From: Variovorax sp. EL159
GTDB taxonomy: Bacteria > Pseudomonadota > Gammaproteobacteria > Burkholderiales > Burkholderiaceae_C
NCBI RefSeq assembly: GCF_900100965.1
Contig: NZ_FMUJ01000004.1
Span: 62,001-126,000 of the forward strand
DNA: 64,000 bases
Reading direction: 5' to 3'
Position numbers and translations under genes: made by a program. Shown piece by piece: positions 9,066-15,651 of the stretch (positions within the stretch are counted from its first letter, which is position 1; each line of letters begins with the position of its first letter). The notes under the pieces were generated by a model, which was given only the letters and a program-made list of their open reading frames with translations, had not been told where the DNA came from and did no database searches.

Positions 9066-9409
9066 GCCTTGCTCGCGCGGAACCTGCCTTCGACCAGCCG
9101 GCCGATGACCTTCGTGCCATCGGCGGCCTCGCGAACGACCCGGGTCGGGTCTTGCGGGTAGGCGTAGTAGGCGAATATCTTGGCCGCGTTGGGCCCGCGA
9201 AAGACGTCCGCCCTGTCGATGCCCGGCTTGTTGAGCGCGCGGGCCGCCTTCTTCAGCAGCACCGTCGTGTTGTCCTCGGGGCGAACGACCGGGCGAGGCG
9301 CCTTGCCGACCTTGACCAGTTCCATACCCCGCCCCAGCGTCGCGACCGACCGGCCCTGGACCAGTGGCCCTTTCGCGCTGTCGCGTGCGGTAGTTTTTTC
9401 GCGTGTCAT
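9062..9409 (-). CDS. small protein of unknown function, candidate antitoxin partner
   Basis: A 115-residue basic protein with no motif I recognise. The first third is Lys/Arg-rich and contains KKAARALNKPGIDRADVF; the last third has KIFAYYAYPQDPTRVVR. It overlaps the zeta-like kinase gene by 4 bp and precedes it, which is the usual order for an antitoxin gene. It does not look like the three-helix epsilon antitoxin or a known DNA-binding antitoxin. ATG at 9409 was chosen over a TTG 18 bp upstream. Confidence 0.6.
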   Translation of the reverse strand: MTREKTTARDSAKGPLVQGRSVATLGRGMELVKVGKAPRPVVRPEDNTTVLLKKAARALNKPGIDRADVFRGPNAAKIFAYYAYPQDPTRVVREAADGTKVIGRLVEGRFRASKA

Positions 9410-9558
9410 GCGTGAATGATCGCTCAAAACGGCGGTTGGCGACTCGTGTGGACGTGGCCGTTTTGCCCCGCGGAAAAGAGCGGCGCCCCCTGCGTCCTTC
9501 GGAAACCCTTGTCCGGAAACGGCGAGCGGCGCGCGGCCGGAGGCAAGACACTGCAGTC

Positions 9559-10269
9559 ATGACAACCCCCGCTTCCCACATCGAGGCCCTCGACTGGCCC
9601 GAGATCGAGACTGCGCTTGCCACGCGCGGCTGCGCCACCACCGGCCCGCTGTTCACGCCGAAGGAATGCGCCGCGCTCGCCGCGATGTACGACCAGCCCG
9701 CGCGCTTTCGCAGCCGCGTGGTCATGCAACGCCACGGCTTCGGCCAGGGCGAGTACCAGTACTTCGCGAACCCGCTGCCGTCATCGCTCGCCGCGTGGCG
9801 CAGCGCGCTGTACGAGCGCCTTGCACCACTGGCCAACGCCTGGGCCGCGGCTATGGGCCAGCCCGCCGACTACCCGGCGGACCATGCCGCCTACCTCGCG
9901 CGCTGCCACGCGGCGGGCCAGTTGCGCCCCACCCCGCTGCTGCTGCGCTACGACGAGGGCGACTACAACTGCCTGCACCAGGACCTGTACGGCGACCTGC
10001 AGTTTCCGCTGCAGCTCACCGTGCTGCTGAGCGATCCGCGCGAAGACTTCACGGGCGGCGAGTTCGTGCTGACCGAGCAGCGCCCGCGCATGCAGTCGCG
10101 CGCGGAAGTGGTGTCGCTCGCGCAGGGCGAGGCGGTGATCTTCGCGGTCAACCAGCGGCCGGTGACGGGCACGCGCGGCACCTACCGCGTGACGATGCGG
10201 CACGGCGTGAGCCGCGTGCGCTCGGGGCGGCGGCACACGCTGGGCATCATCTTTCACGACGCGCGCTGA
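9559..10269 (+). CDS. 2OG-Fe(II) oxygenase superfamily protein
   Basis: A 236-residue protein with a 2-oxoglutarate/iron dioxygenase facial triad: HQD in NCLHQDLYGD and the distal His in TMRHGVSRV, followed by Arg residues suited to bind 2-oxoglutarate. It resembles a set of uncharacterised proteobacterial proteins (COG3826 type) rather than AlkB. It stands alone between the toxin-like operon (divergent) and the sensor operon (convergent). The substrate is unknown. The ATG at 9559 was chosen because the upstream in-frame extension is Arg-rich and overlaps the neighbouring promoter region. Confidence 0.78.
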   Translation: MTTPASHIEALDWPEIETALATRGCATTGPLFTPKECAALAAMYDQPARFRSRVVMQRHGFGQGEYQYFANPLPSSLAAWRSALYERLAPLANAWAAAMGQPADYPADHAAYLARCHAAGQLRPTPLLLRYDEGDYNCLHQDLYGDLQFPLQLTVLLSDPREDFTGGEFVLTEQRPRMQSRAEVVSLAQGEAVIFAVNQRPVTGTRGTYRVTMRHGVSRVRSGRRHTLGIIFHDAR

Positions 10270-10335
10270 GCGCCGCTTTCTTCAGAAGACAGCAGTGCGC
10301 GCAAGCCGTGAAGGCCATTGCGCGCAACGCCCCGG

Positions 10336-10860
10336 TCAGGGCTTGACTCGCGGAACGTTCACGTGGAACGGCCCCTGCAGCGCGGGCAGTGCCTGCGCAA
10401 AGCGCTCGCGGTCGACCGGGGGCAGCGTGGCCGCATAGGCCGTCACGTAGGCCTCGATCCGTTCACGGAACTCGATGTCGGCGGCGCGGGTGCGCGCCAG
10501 CGCGGCATCGATCGCCGGACGGTTGGGCACGGGCGCCGACAACAGGCGCGAGGCCTCCAGGCGGGCTTCGCGGCTGGATCGCGTCAGCCCGGCGTTGTCG
10601 CGCAGCAGTTCGCGCAGGCCGCTGCGGAAGGCCTGGCGTTGCGCGGGCGACAGGCCGTCGGCGGCGGCGGGCAGGCTCCGCGCCTTGGCCGGCGCGGCAC
10701 CGTCCGCCGAGGCTTGCGCGGCCGGCCTGTCATGGTGCCGCGCGTGCTGGTCGCTCCACAGGAACCAGGCGCTGCTTGCGATGCCGCCGGCGAGGAATAC
10801 GTTGAGCAGGAGGGACACCAGCGTCCAGTTGATCCCGCGTTGGGGTCGTTCGTCGTTCAC
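10336..10860 (-). CDS. periplasmic heavy-metal sensor/CpxP-Spy-like membrane-anchored protein
   Basis: A 174-residue protein with one N-terminal membrane anchor (WTLVSLLLNVFLAGGIASSAW) and a helical periplasmic domain carrying the LSPAQRQAFRSGLRELLRDN and AALARTRAADIEFRERIEAY segments typical of the heavy-metal-sensor (CnrX/CpxP-like) fold. The start is a GTG at 10860 overlapping the preceding stop (GTGA). As third gene of a sigma/anti-sigma/sensor set, it probably relays envelope stress to the anti-sigma factor. The classic His ligands of CnrX are not obvious. Confidence 0.75.
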   Translation of the reverse strand: MNDERPQRGINWTLVSLLLNVFLAGGIASSAWFLWSDQHARHHDRPAAQASADGAAPAKARSLPAAADGLSPAQRQAFRSGLRELLRDNAGLTRSSREARLEASRLLSAPVPNRPAIDAALARTRAADIEFRERIEAYVTAYAATLPPVDRERFAQALPALQGPFHVNVPRVKP

Positions 10861-11303
10861 TCGTCGCTCCAGTCTGCAGTGTTGCCGGCATCGAAAGTCG
10901 TGGCGGCCCAGTCCCTGTCCATTCCCGTCGGGCGCCCTGGCGGCGCGATGGCCGACAGGGCAAGGCCGAACACCAGCGCGCCGGCGGCGGCGGTGCCCAC
11001 GAGGCCGACGCCCGCGGCCCACGCGCCAGCCCCCCACCATTCGCCAAGCCAGCGCCCGACGCGCCCGCGCTTCGCGCCGTGGGCGGGCGCGCCGGCCAGC
11101 GCGGCCTGAATAAGAGCTGCGCTTGGAGACGCGACGGCGCTGGCGTCCAGCAACGCATCGAGCTCCGCGGCGCGCGCCAGGATCGTCCGGGCCGAGGCGT
11201 CGCGTTCGAGCAGCGCCTGCGCATCCGCACGCTCGGCGTCCGGCCAGCGGCGCAGCTCGGCCCCCCAGGCATCGGCGAGTTCTTCAAAGCGTTCGGGCGT
11301 CAT
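10857..11303 (-). CDS. anti-sigma factor-like membrane protein
   Basis: A 147-residue protein with a cytoplasmic N-terminal half (MTPERFEELADAWGAELRRW onward), one transmembrane segment near residues 93-118 and a short periplasmic tail. The gene overlaps the ECF sigma gene by 4 bp (ATGA) and the sensor gene by 4 bp (GTGA). Position, topology and coupling identify it as the probable anti-sigma factor. It lacks the His-Cys-Cys zinc motif of ZAS-type anti-sigma factors. Confidence 0.72.
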   Translation of the reverse strand: MTPERFEELADAWGAELRRWPDAERADAQALLERDASARTILARAAELDALLDASAVASPSAALIQAALAGAPAHGAKRGRVGRWLGEWWGAGAWAAGVGLVGTAAAGALVFGLALSAIAPPGRPTGMDRDWAATTFDAGNTADWSDE

Positions 11304-11863
11304 GGTCGGGTCTCCATCAGTTCTGCGCGCAGGTTGCGGCGCGCACGCGCAAGCAGGCTCTCGAGCGCATCGATAGAAATGCACATGAGCTCGGAGATGT
11401 CCGCGTGGGACAGTTCCTGGTAGTACTGAAGCACGATGGCTTCGCGCTGGCGGGCGGGCAGCCGCGCCAATGCGGATGCGACACGCTGGTCGCGCTGCGC
11501 ATGGCCACAGTGCTGTTCCGGCGTCGGGGCCGCGTCCGCATGGTCCGGCAGCGCATCCACGGCCTGCTCGTGACGGGCCGCGCCTCCGCGCAGCCGGTCA
11601 TAACAGAGATTGAGCACGACGCGGTGCAGCCAGGTGTCGAAGTGGGCTTCTCCGCGCCGCCATTTCGGGGCCTGCTTCCAGATGCGGACAAACGCCTCCT
11701 GCGTGACCTCTTCGGCTTCACCGCGCCGCCCGAGCAGACGCTGGGCCAGCGCCAGCAGGCGCGGCAGCTTGCGCGCCACCAGTTCGCGCGCCGCCTGCGG
11801 CTCGTTGCGGCCGAGGCGCTGCAGCAGGTCCTCGTCGGGGTCGTGTGAGTCTGGATCAGCCAC
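11300..11863 (-). CDS. ECF (sigma-70 family group 4) RNA polymerase sigma factor
   Basis: A 187-residue ECF sigma factor. Region 2 lies about residues 20-90 (with EVTQEAFVRIWKQAPKW and TWLHRVVLNLCYDRLR) and region 4 about residues 125-180 (LPARQREAIVLQYYQELSHA and a helix-turn-helix). The start is a GTG at 11863; no ATG is available in frame downstream of the nearest stop. It leads the sigma, anti-sigma, sensor set. The upstream envelope genes on the same strand are likely targets, but no ECF promoter consensus can be assigned with certainty. Confidence 0.92.
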   Translation of the reverse strand: MADPDSHDPDEDLLQRLGRNEPQAARELVARKLPRLLALAQRLLGRRGEAEEVTQEAFVRIWKQAPKWRRGEAHFDTWLHRVVLNLCYDRLRGGAARHEQAVDALPDHADAAPTPEQHCGHAQRDQRVASALARLPARQREAIVLQYYQELSHADISELMCISIDALESLLARARRNLRAELMETRP

Positions 11864-11911
11864 TGGACAAGACCGGTTGGAGATCGGGGCGTTGCGGGGC
11901 GGCGAACAGGT

Positions 11912-12121
11912 TCAAGGCGGATGCCCCGGTTGGCCGTTCGGCGGATTCTCCGCCTTCGCCTCGCGCTGCACCGGCATGCGGCCGGCCATGGCGATGCGCA
12001 GGATCGGCACCGGTTGGAAGGCCATGCCGGGCGCGAGATGCGCGAACACCGGCACGGGCAGCGGCCCGACCGATGCCAGCCAGGCGAGGCCGATGACAAG
12101 AATCACGGATCTCGGGTCCAT
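11912..12121 (-). CDS. small secreted protein of unknown function
   Basis: A 69-residue frame starts at ATG 12121 with a signal-like N-terminus (MDPRSVILVIGLAWLASVG), followed by a Pro/Met-rich region and a polar tail ending in PPNGQPGHPP. It lies between the envelope-protein gene and the sigma gene, 48 bp before the latter, on the same strand. Reading-frame length and third-position GC support coding, but there is no family evidence. Confidence 0.45.
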   Translation of the reverse strand: MDPRSVILVIGLAWLASVGPLPVPVFAHLAPGMAFQPVPILRIAMAGRMPVQREAKAENPPNGQPGHPP

Positions 12122-12164
12122 GGGCGTCTGCGTCGACAGGAAGACAACACGACAGCACGCCGGA

Positions 12165-12479
12165 TCAACGCCACCCGCGATGCCAGCCGTAGTGGGGGTG
12201 ATACCAGCCCCAGCCATAGTGGACGTGGTAGTGCCACACATAGCCGGGCCCCGGGATCGCATAGGTCGGCCGGACGTAGACCACACCCGCCGGTGCGACG
12301 TAGACGGGCCGGGCCACCACCACACGCGGCGCCACGTAGACAGGTCGGGCAACGACCACGGGCGGTGGAACGACGACGACGGGCTGGGCCTGCGCGGGCA
12401 CCGCCGTCGCGAGAACGCCGATCAGGGCCAGCAGGCTGGCACCGAGGGCCGGAAGAAGGCTTTTCGTTTTCGATTTCAT
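12165..12479 (-). CDS. secreted Val/Pro-rich protein with His/Trp-rich C-terminus
   Basis: A 104-residue exported protein. After a Sec signal peptide (cleaved near AVPAQA-QP) comes a repeated unit VVVARPVYVAP, then a C-terminal block rich in Trp, His, Tyr and Gly (YHVHYGWGWYHPHYGWHRGW, residues about 83-102). The next gene upstream encodes a paralogue with the same tail. The His-rich tail could bind a metal, which would fit the heavy-metal-sensor-type system downstream, but that is inference. I know similar short 'YXWGW' envelope proteins only as hypothetical. Confidence 0.7.
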   Translation of the reverse strand: MKSKTKSLLPALGASLLALIGVLATAVPAQAQPVVVVPPPVVVARPVYVAPRVVVARPVYVAPAGVVYVRPTYAIPGPGYVWHYHVHYGWGWYHPHYGWHRGWR

Positions 12480-12532
12480 GGATGAACCCTGTTGGTCATG
12501 GGAAGCAAACGCAGGACGAGACGGCCCGGCCA

Positions 12533-12760
12533 TCAGTACCACCCGCGATGCCAGCCGTAGGTCGGGTGGTGCCAGCCCCAGCCGTAATGAACGTGGTAGC
12601 GCCACACATAGCCTGGCGCGGGCATCGCGTAGGTCGGCGCGACATAGGCCACGCCGGCCGGCGCAACGTAGGCCGGGCGGATGGTGGCGGGCGCGACCAC
12701 GCAACCGGTCAATACAAACGCGGAGACGGTCGCGACGACAAGGGACGAGCGGAGGAACAG
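12533..12760 (-). CDS. small lipoprotein, paralogue of the His/Trp-rich envelope protein
   Basis: A 75-residue lipoprotein with the lipobox FVLTGC and the same Ala-Pro-Ala-Gly-Val repeat and C-terminal YHVHYGWGWHHPTYGWHRGW block as its neighbour. The most convincing start is a CTG at 12760, placed 8 bp after a clear AAGGAG ribosome-binding site; no ATG, GTG or TTG gives a sensible signal peptide. CTG starts are rare, so the start needs proof. The gene lies 53 bp upstream of its paralogue, indicating a tandem duplication. Confidence 0.6.
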   Translation of the reverse strand: MFLRSSLVVATVSAFVLTGCVVAPATIRPAYVAPAGVAYVAPTYAMPAPGYVWRYHVHYGWGWHHPTYGWHRGWY

Positions 12761-13119
12761 CGGAAAAACTCCTTGGAGCGCAGAAACAGCGCAATGCTTG
12801 AACGGAGGCAGTCGCCGGAATCCGTCGCTCGATCTGCAAATTTTTTTCGGATGACCGATCCGAAGGCCTGTGCCGGTCGTCAACAGCTCAAAGCACCGGG
12901 AAGCAGTGCCAACCCCATCGCATCCGCGTGCCCGGCCAAAGCCGGGAGCCCCTTCAGGCTGTGCAATACCGCACACAAAGCCGAAGTCGAGCGAAAATCG
13001 CGCCCACATCCGGCGCCCACCAGGATCCCCGACACCAACGATCGGGGCCGTGGGCCCACCGGATGTCGACCCGCGGCCGTACCGCAGCGGGTGCGTTCGA
13101 GTGGTCGTCAGGGAGCTGT
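12761..13119. other. 359-bp gap between divergent genes with an inverted repeat
   Basis: No convincing gene is present. At 12846-12864 there is a perfect inverted repeat, TTCGGAT-GACCG-ATCCGAA, preceded on the plus strand by a run of eight T. Because the T-run comes before the hairpin it is not a terminator in either direction; it may be an operator for the lipoprotein gene or for the nucleotide cyclase gene. The rest shows nothing I can name. Confidence 0.35.
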
Positions 13120-15078
13120 ATGAACATCAACTCGTCCGGAAATCCGGGTGTGGCGGGAGAGCCGCCGTTTGAATTTGCCGCCGCGGGGGCCTCGTCACCC
13201 ATCGCGGCGCTGGCCGTGCCGCCGGGGCGATCTCGCCGCTTCAGGGTGGACGTGGGCACCATCGTCAGTGCCGTGGCCCTGGCCCAGTCGCTGATGCTGG
13301 TCTCGCTGGGCTATTGGGGCTCGCAGCGGCTGGTGTCGCGCATCGGGGTCTCGGCGCACAAGGCCAACCACGACCGCACCGAGGATAAGGTGCTGGCCTT
13401 CCTCAAGAAGGCCGAGTCGGTCGTCGATGCGGTGGCCAGCGCCCCCAGCCTGCAACCCGCGGGCGAGCAGGTCGACAAGACGTCGGAGCTCCTGTGGACG
13501 CTGCTGGAGCAGTCACCCGAACTCGACAGCATCTACGTGGCCAACGACGCGGGCCAGATGCTGATGGCCCTGCGCTACCCCACCCCCGCCATGCGGCACA
13601 TCGCGCGCGGCCCCGACTTCACGACCGAGACCTGGCACTACAAGCTGCCGCTGGAGGCCGAGGCCGACGCGCAGAGCCGCTACGCCACGCAGCGCATCGA
13701 GGCCTACCGCAGCAACTACGACCCGACGAAGCGCGGCTGGTTCGTGCAGGCCGGCGCGGCACTGGGCCCGGTGTGGACCAAGCCCTATGTGTTCGCCGCC
13801 GCGCAGGAGCTGGGGGTGACCTACGCGCAGCCCAGCCGCCGCAGCTACGCTGGCGGCAGCTCGCAGGCGCTGGTGGTGGCCGGCGACGTGTCGCTGGGCC
13901 GGCTGTCGGAGTTCGTGCGGCTCTTCAGCAGCGACGGCTCCGGCGACAGCGCCCTCTTGAGCGCCGACTTCCAGGTGCTCGCGCGCAGCGACATGCCCGG
14001 CGTCCTGCATCGGCTGGAGGCGCCGACGGGCGTGCTCGGTGCGCTGCACGACCACATGGTGGCCGCGGGCACGGCGGGCACCGGCGCCGACACGGACTTC
14101 GCCTTCTCCTACGACGGGCGGCACTACCTGGTGCAGACCTCGCGGATACCCGCCACCGGCTGGCAGCTGGTGAGCTGGGTGCCCGAAGACATGCTGCTGG
14201 GCGGCCTGCGGCGCGCGGTGCTGTGGTCGCTGCTGCTGGCGCTGGCGTTCCTGGCGCTGGCGCTGTTCCTGTCGCTGAAGCTGTCGAAGCTGGTGACGTC
14301 GCCGGTCGAGAACCTCTCGCACATCGCACGCCGCATCGGCATGCTGGAGCTGGACAACCTGCCGCGCGAACCCAGCCGCGTGCTGGAGATCCAGCACCTG
14401 GACCAGGCGCTCGACGATTCCGCGCGCAGCCTCAAGGCCTTCAGCAAGTTCGTGCCGGTGGACGTGATCAACCAGCTGATCGACGAGGGGCACGCGCTCG
14501 CGCCGAGCGGATCGCCGCGCCGCGTGACGGTGATGTTCACCGACGTGGAGGGCTTCACCTCGATCTCGGAGTCGCTCGACACCGACGTGCTGGTCGGCAT
14601 GCTCACCGAGTACTTCAACCTGGCGGCGGGCGTGTTCACACGGCACGGCGGCGTGATCGACAAGTTCATCGGCGACGGCATCATGGTGCTGTGGGGCGCG
14701 CCCGCGGACCTGAAGGACGCGGAATACAAGGCCTGCCTTGCCGCGCTCGAACTGCACGTGGGCATGAGCGAGCTCAACCGCAAGTGGCGCACCGATGGCC
14801 TGCCCGAGTTCCGCACGCGCATCGGCATGCACACGGGCGTGGTGATCGCGGGGATCCTGGGCTCGAACGACCGGTTGTCTTACACGGCGTTCGGCGACGT
14901 GGTCAACGTGGCCAGCCGCATCGAAGGCATCAACAAACAGTTGGGCACGCAGATGCTGATGTCGGAGGTCACCTTCGAGGGGCTGAAGGGCCGGTTGTGC
15001 ACGCGGCGCATCGAAGAGCTGGTCGAATTGCGCGGCCGGCAGACGCGCATGGTGCTCTACGAGCTGCAAACGTCATAG
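13120..15078 (+). CDS. membrane-bound class III adenylate/guanylate cyclase with periplasmic sensor domain
   Basis: A 652-residue protein: cytoplasmic N-terminus, TM1 at about 45-66, a periplasmic Cache-like sensor domain (about 70-360, with the segment YDPTKRGWFVQAGAA typical of dCache domains), TM2 at about 365-388, a short HAMP-like linker, and a class III cyclase domain (about 467-640). Both metal-binding aspartates are present (Asp475 in VMFTDVEGFTS, Asp519 in KFIGDGIMVLWG), and the GDVVNVASRIEG motif provides the transition-state Asn/Arg. It should make a cyclic nucleotide in response to an extracytoplasmic ligand. The start ATG at 13120 has a GGGAG site 5 bp upstream. Confidence 0.88.
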   Translation: MNINSSGNPGVAGEPPFEFAAAGASSPIAALAVPPGRSRRFRVDVGTIVSAVALAQSLMLVSLGYWGSQRLVSRIGVSAHKANHDRTEDKVLAFLKKAESVVDAVASAPSLQPAGEQVDKTSELLWTLLEQSPELDSIYVANDAGQMLMALRYPTPAMRHIARGPDFTTETWHYKLPLEAEADAQSRYATQRIEAYRSNYDPTKRGWFVQAGAALGPVWTKPYVFAAAQELGVTYAQPSRRSYAGGSSQALVVAGDVSLGRLSEFVRLFSSDGSGDSALLSADFQVLARSDMPGVLHRLEAPTGVLGALHDHMVAAGTAGTGADTDFAFSYDGRHYLVQTSRIPATGWQLVSWVPEDMLLGGLRRAVLWSLLLALAFLALALFLSLKLSKLVTSPVENLSHIARRIGMLELDNLPREPSRVLEIQHLDQALDDSARSLKAFSKFVPVDVINQLIDEGHALAPSGSPRRVTVMFTDVEGFTSISESLDTDVLVGMLTEYFNLAAGVFTRHGGVIDKFIGDGIMVLWGAPADLKDAEYKACLAALELHVGMSELNRKWRTDGLPEFRTRIGMHTGVVIAGILGSNDRLSYTAFGDVVNVASRIEGINKQLGTQMLMSEVTFEGLKGRLCTRRIEELVELRGRQTRMVLYELQTS

Positions 15079-15172
15079 GCTCTCCCCCAGGCTTCGCGCA
15101 CTTCGTGTCGCTTCTCCAACCCCCTTCCGGGGGCAACACCTGAGGCCCGGCAAAGCCGGTTCCTCGGTGTTC
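15079..15172 (+). repeat. intergenic repeat family B, copy 1
   Basis: A 94-bp element begins directly at the stop codon of the cyclase gene with GCTCTCCCCCAGGCTTCGCG. A second copy is at 42748-42842. The last part (15135-15171) folds into a 37-nt hairpin: AACACC pairs with GGTGTT, GAGG with CCTC and CCGGC with GCCGG. In the other copy the same positions differ by paired changes that keep the stem. It may act as a transcript 3'-end structure, since both copies follow a stop codon, although there is no T-tract. Confidence 0.75.
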
Positions 15173-15193
15173 CGCGAATGAATATCCCGCCGA

Positions 15194-15643
15194 TCAGCGC
15201 GGCGCCTGGGTCACGCGCACCAGCATCAGGTTGGCGGTGGTGCCGTTGCCCTGCGTGAGCACCGAGTACTGCGTGTCGTTAATGAACAGCAGTTGGTCGC
15301 CACGCGAGATGCGCGCCGACACCGCGTAGCGCATACGCGGGTCGATGCGCGCGGGGTCCACGGTCAGCTCGTAGGCCAGGGGCGGCTGCTTGCCGTTGGC
15401 CTTGAAGCGCTGCTCGGCGAGGGTCACCGAGGGTGCGTCCATGCGCGACACGTCGAGCAGTTGCACCACGACCTCGGCCGAAGGATCGAGCGCGATGCGC
15501 TCGCGGTAGGCCACCGTGCCGGTCACGCGCAGTGGCGCGGCGCCAGCCGATGGGGCTGGCGTCGACGAAGGCGACGCGCAGGCGCTCAACAAGGAGGCGC
15601 CGGCAACGGCGGAAAGCATCAGGAGGCTGGTACGTCTTTTCAT
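15194..15643 (-). CDS. YbaY family lipoprotein
   Basis: A 149-residue lipoprotein with a signal peptide ending in lipobox LLSACAS and a beta-sandwich domain starting at VTGTVAYRERIALDPSAEVVV, the pattern of the YbaY family of outer-membrane or periplasmic lipoproteins. The function is unknown in general. It starts 8 bp after the acetoacetyl-CoA synthetase stop and is probably read from the same transcript, though no functional link is apparent. Confidence 0.8.
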   Translation of the reverse strand: MKRRTSLLMLSAVAGASLLSACASPSSTPAPSAGAAPLRVTGTVAYRERIALDPSAEVVVQLLDVSRMDAPSVTLAEQRFKANGKQPPLAYELTVDPARIDPRMRYAVSARISRGDQLLFINDTQYSVLTQGNGTTANLMLVRVTQAPR

Positions 15644-15651
15644 GCGCCCCA

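Noticed and set aside
8247-9836. A 529-residue version of the zeta-like kinase
   Set aside because: The extra N-terminal part overlaps the small upstream gene and the oxygenase gene on the other strand; the GTG at 9065 with a 4-bp overlap gives a sensible protein.
12841-12864. T-run plus hairpin as an intrinsic terminator
   Set aside because: The T-run precedes the hairpin on the plus strand and becomes a trailing A-run on the minus strand, so it does not fit termination in either direction.
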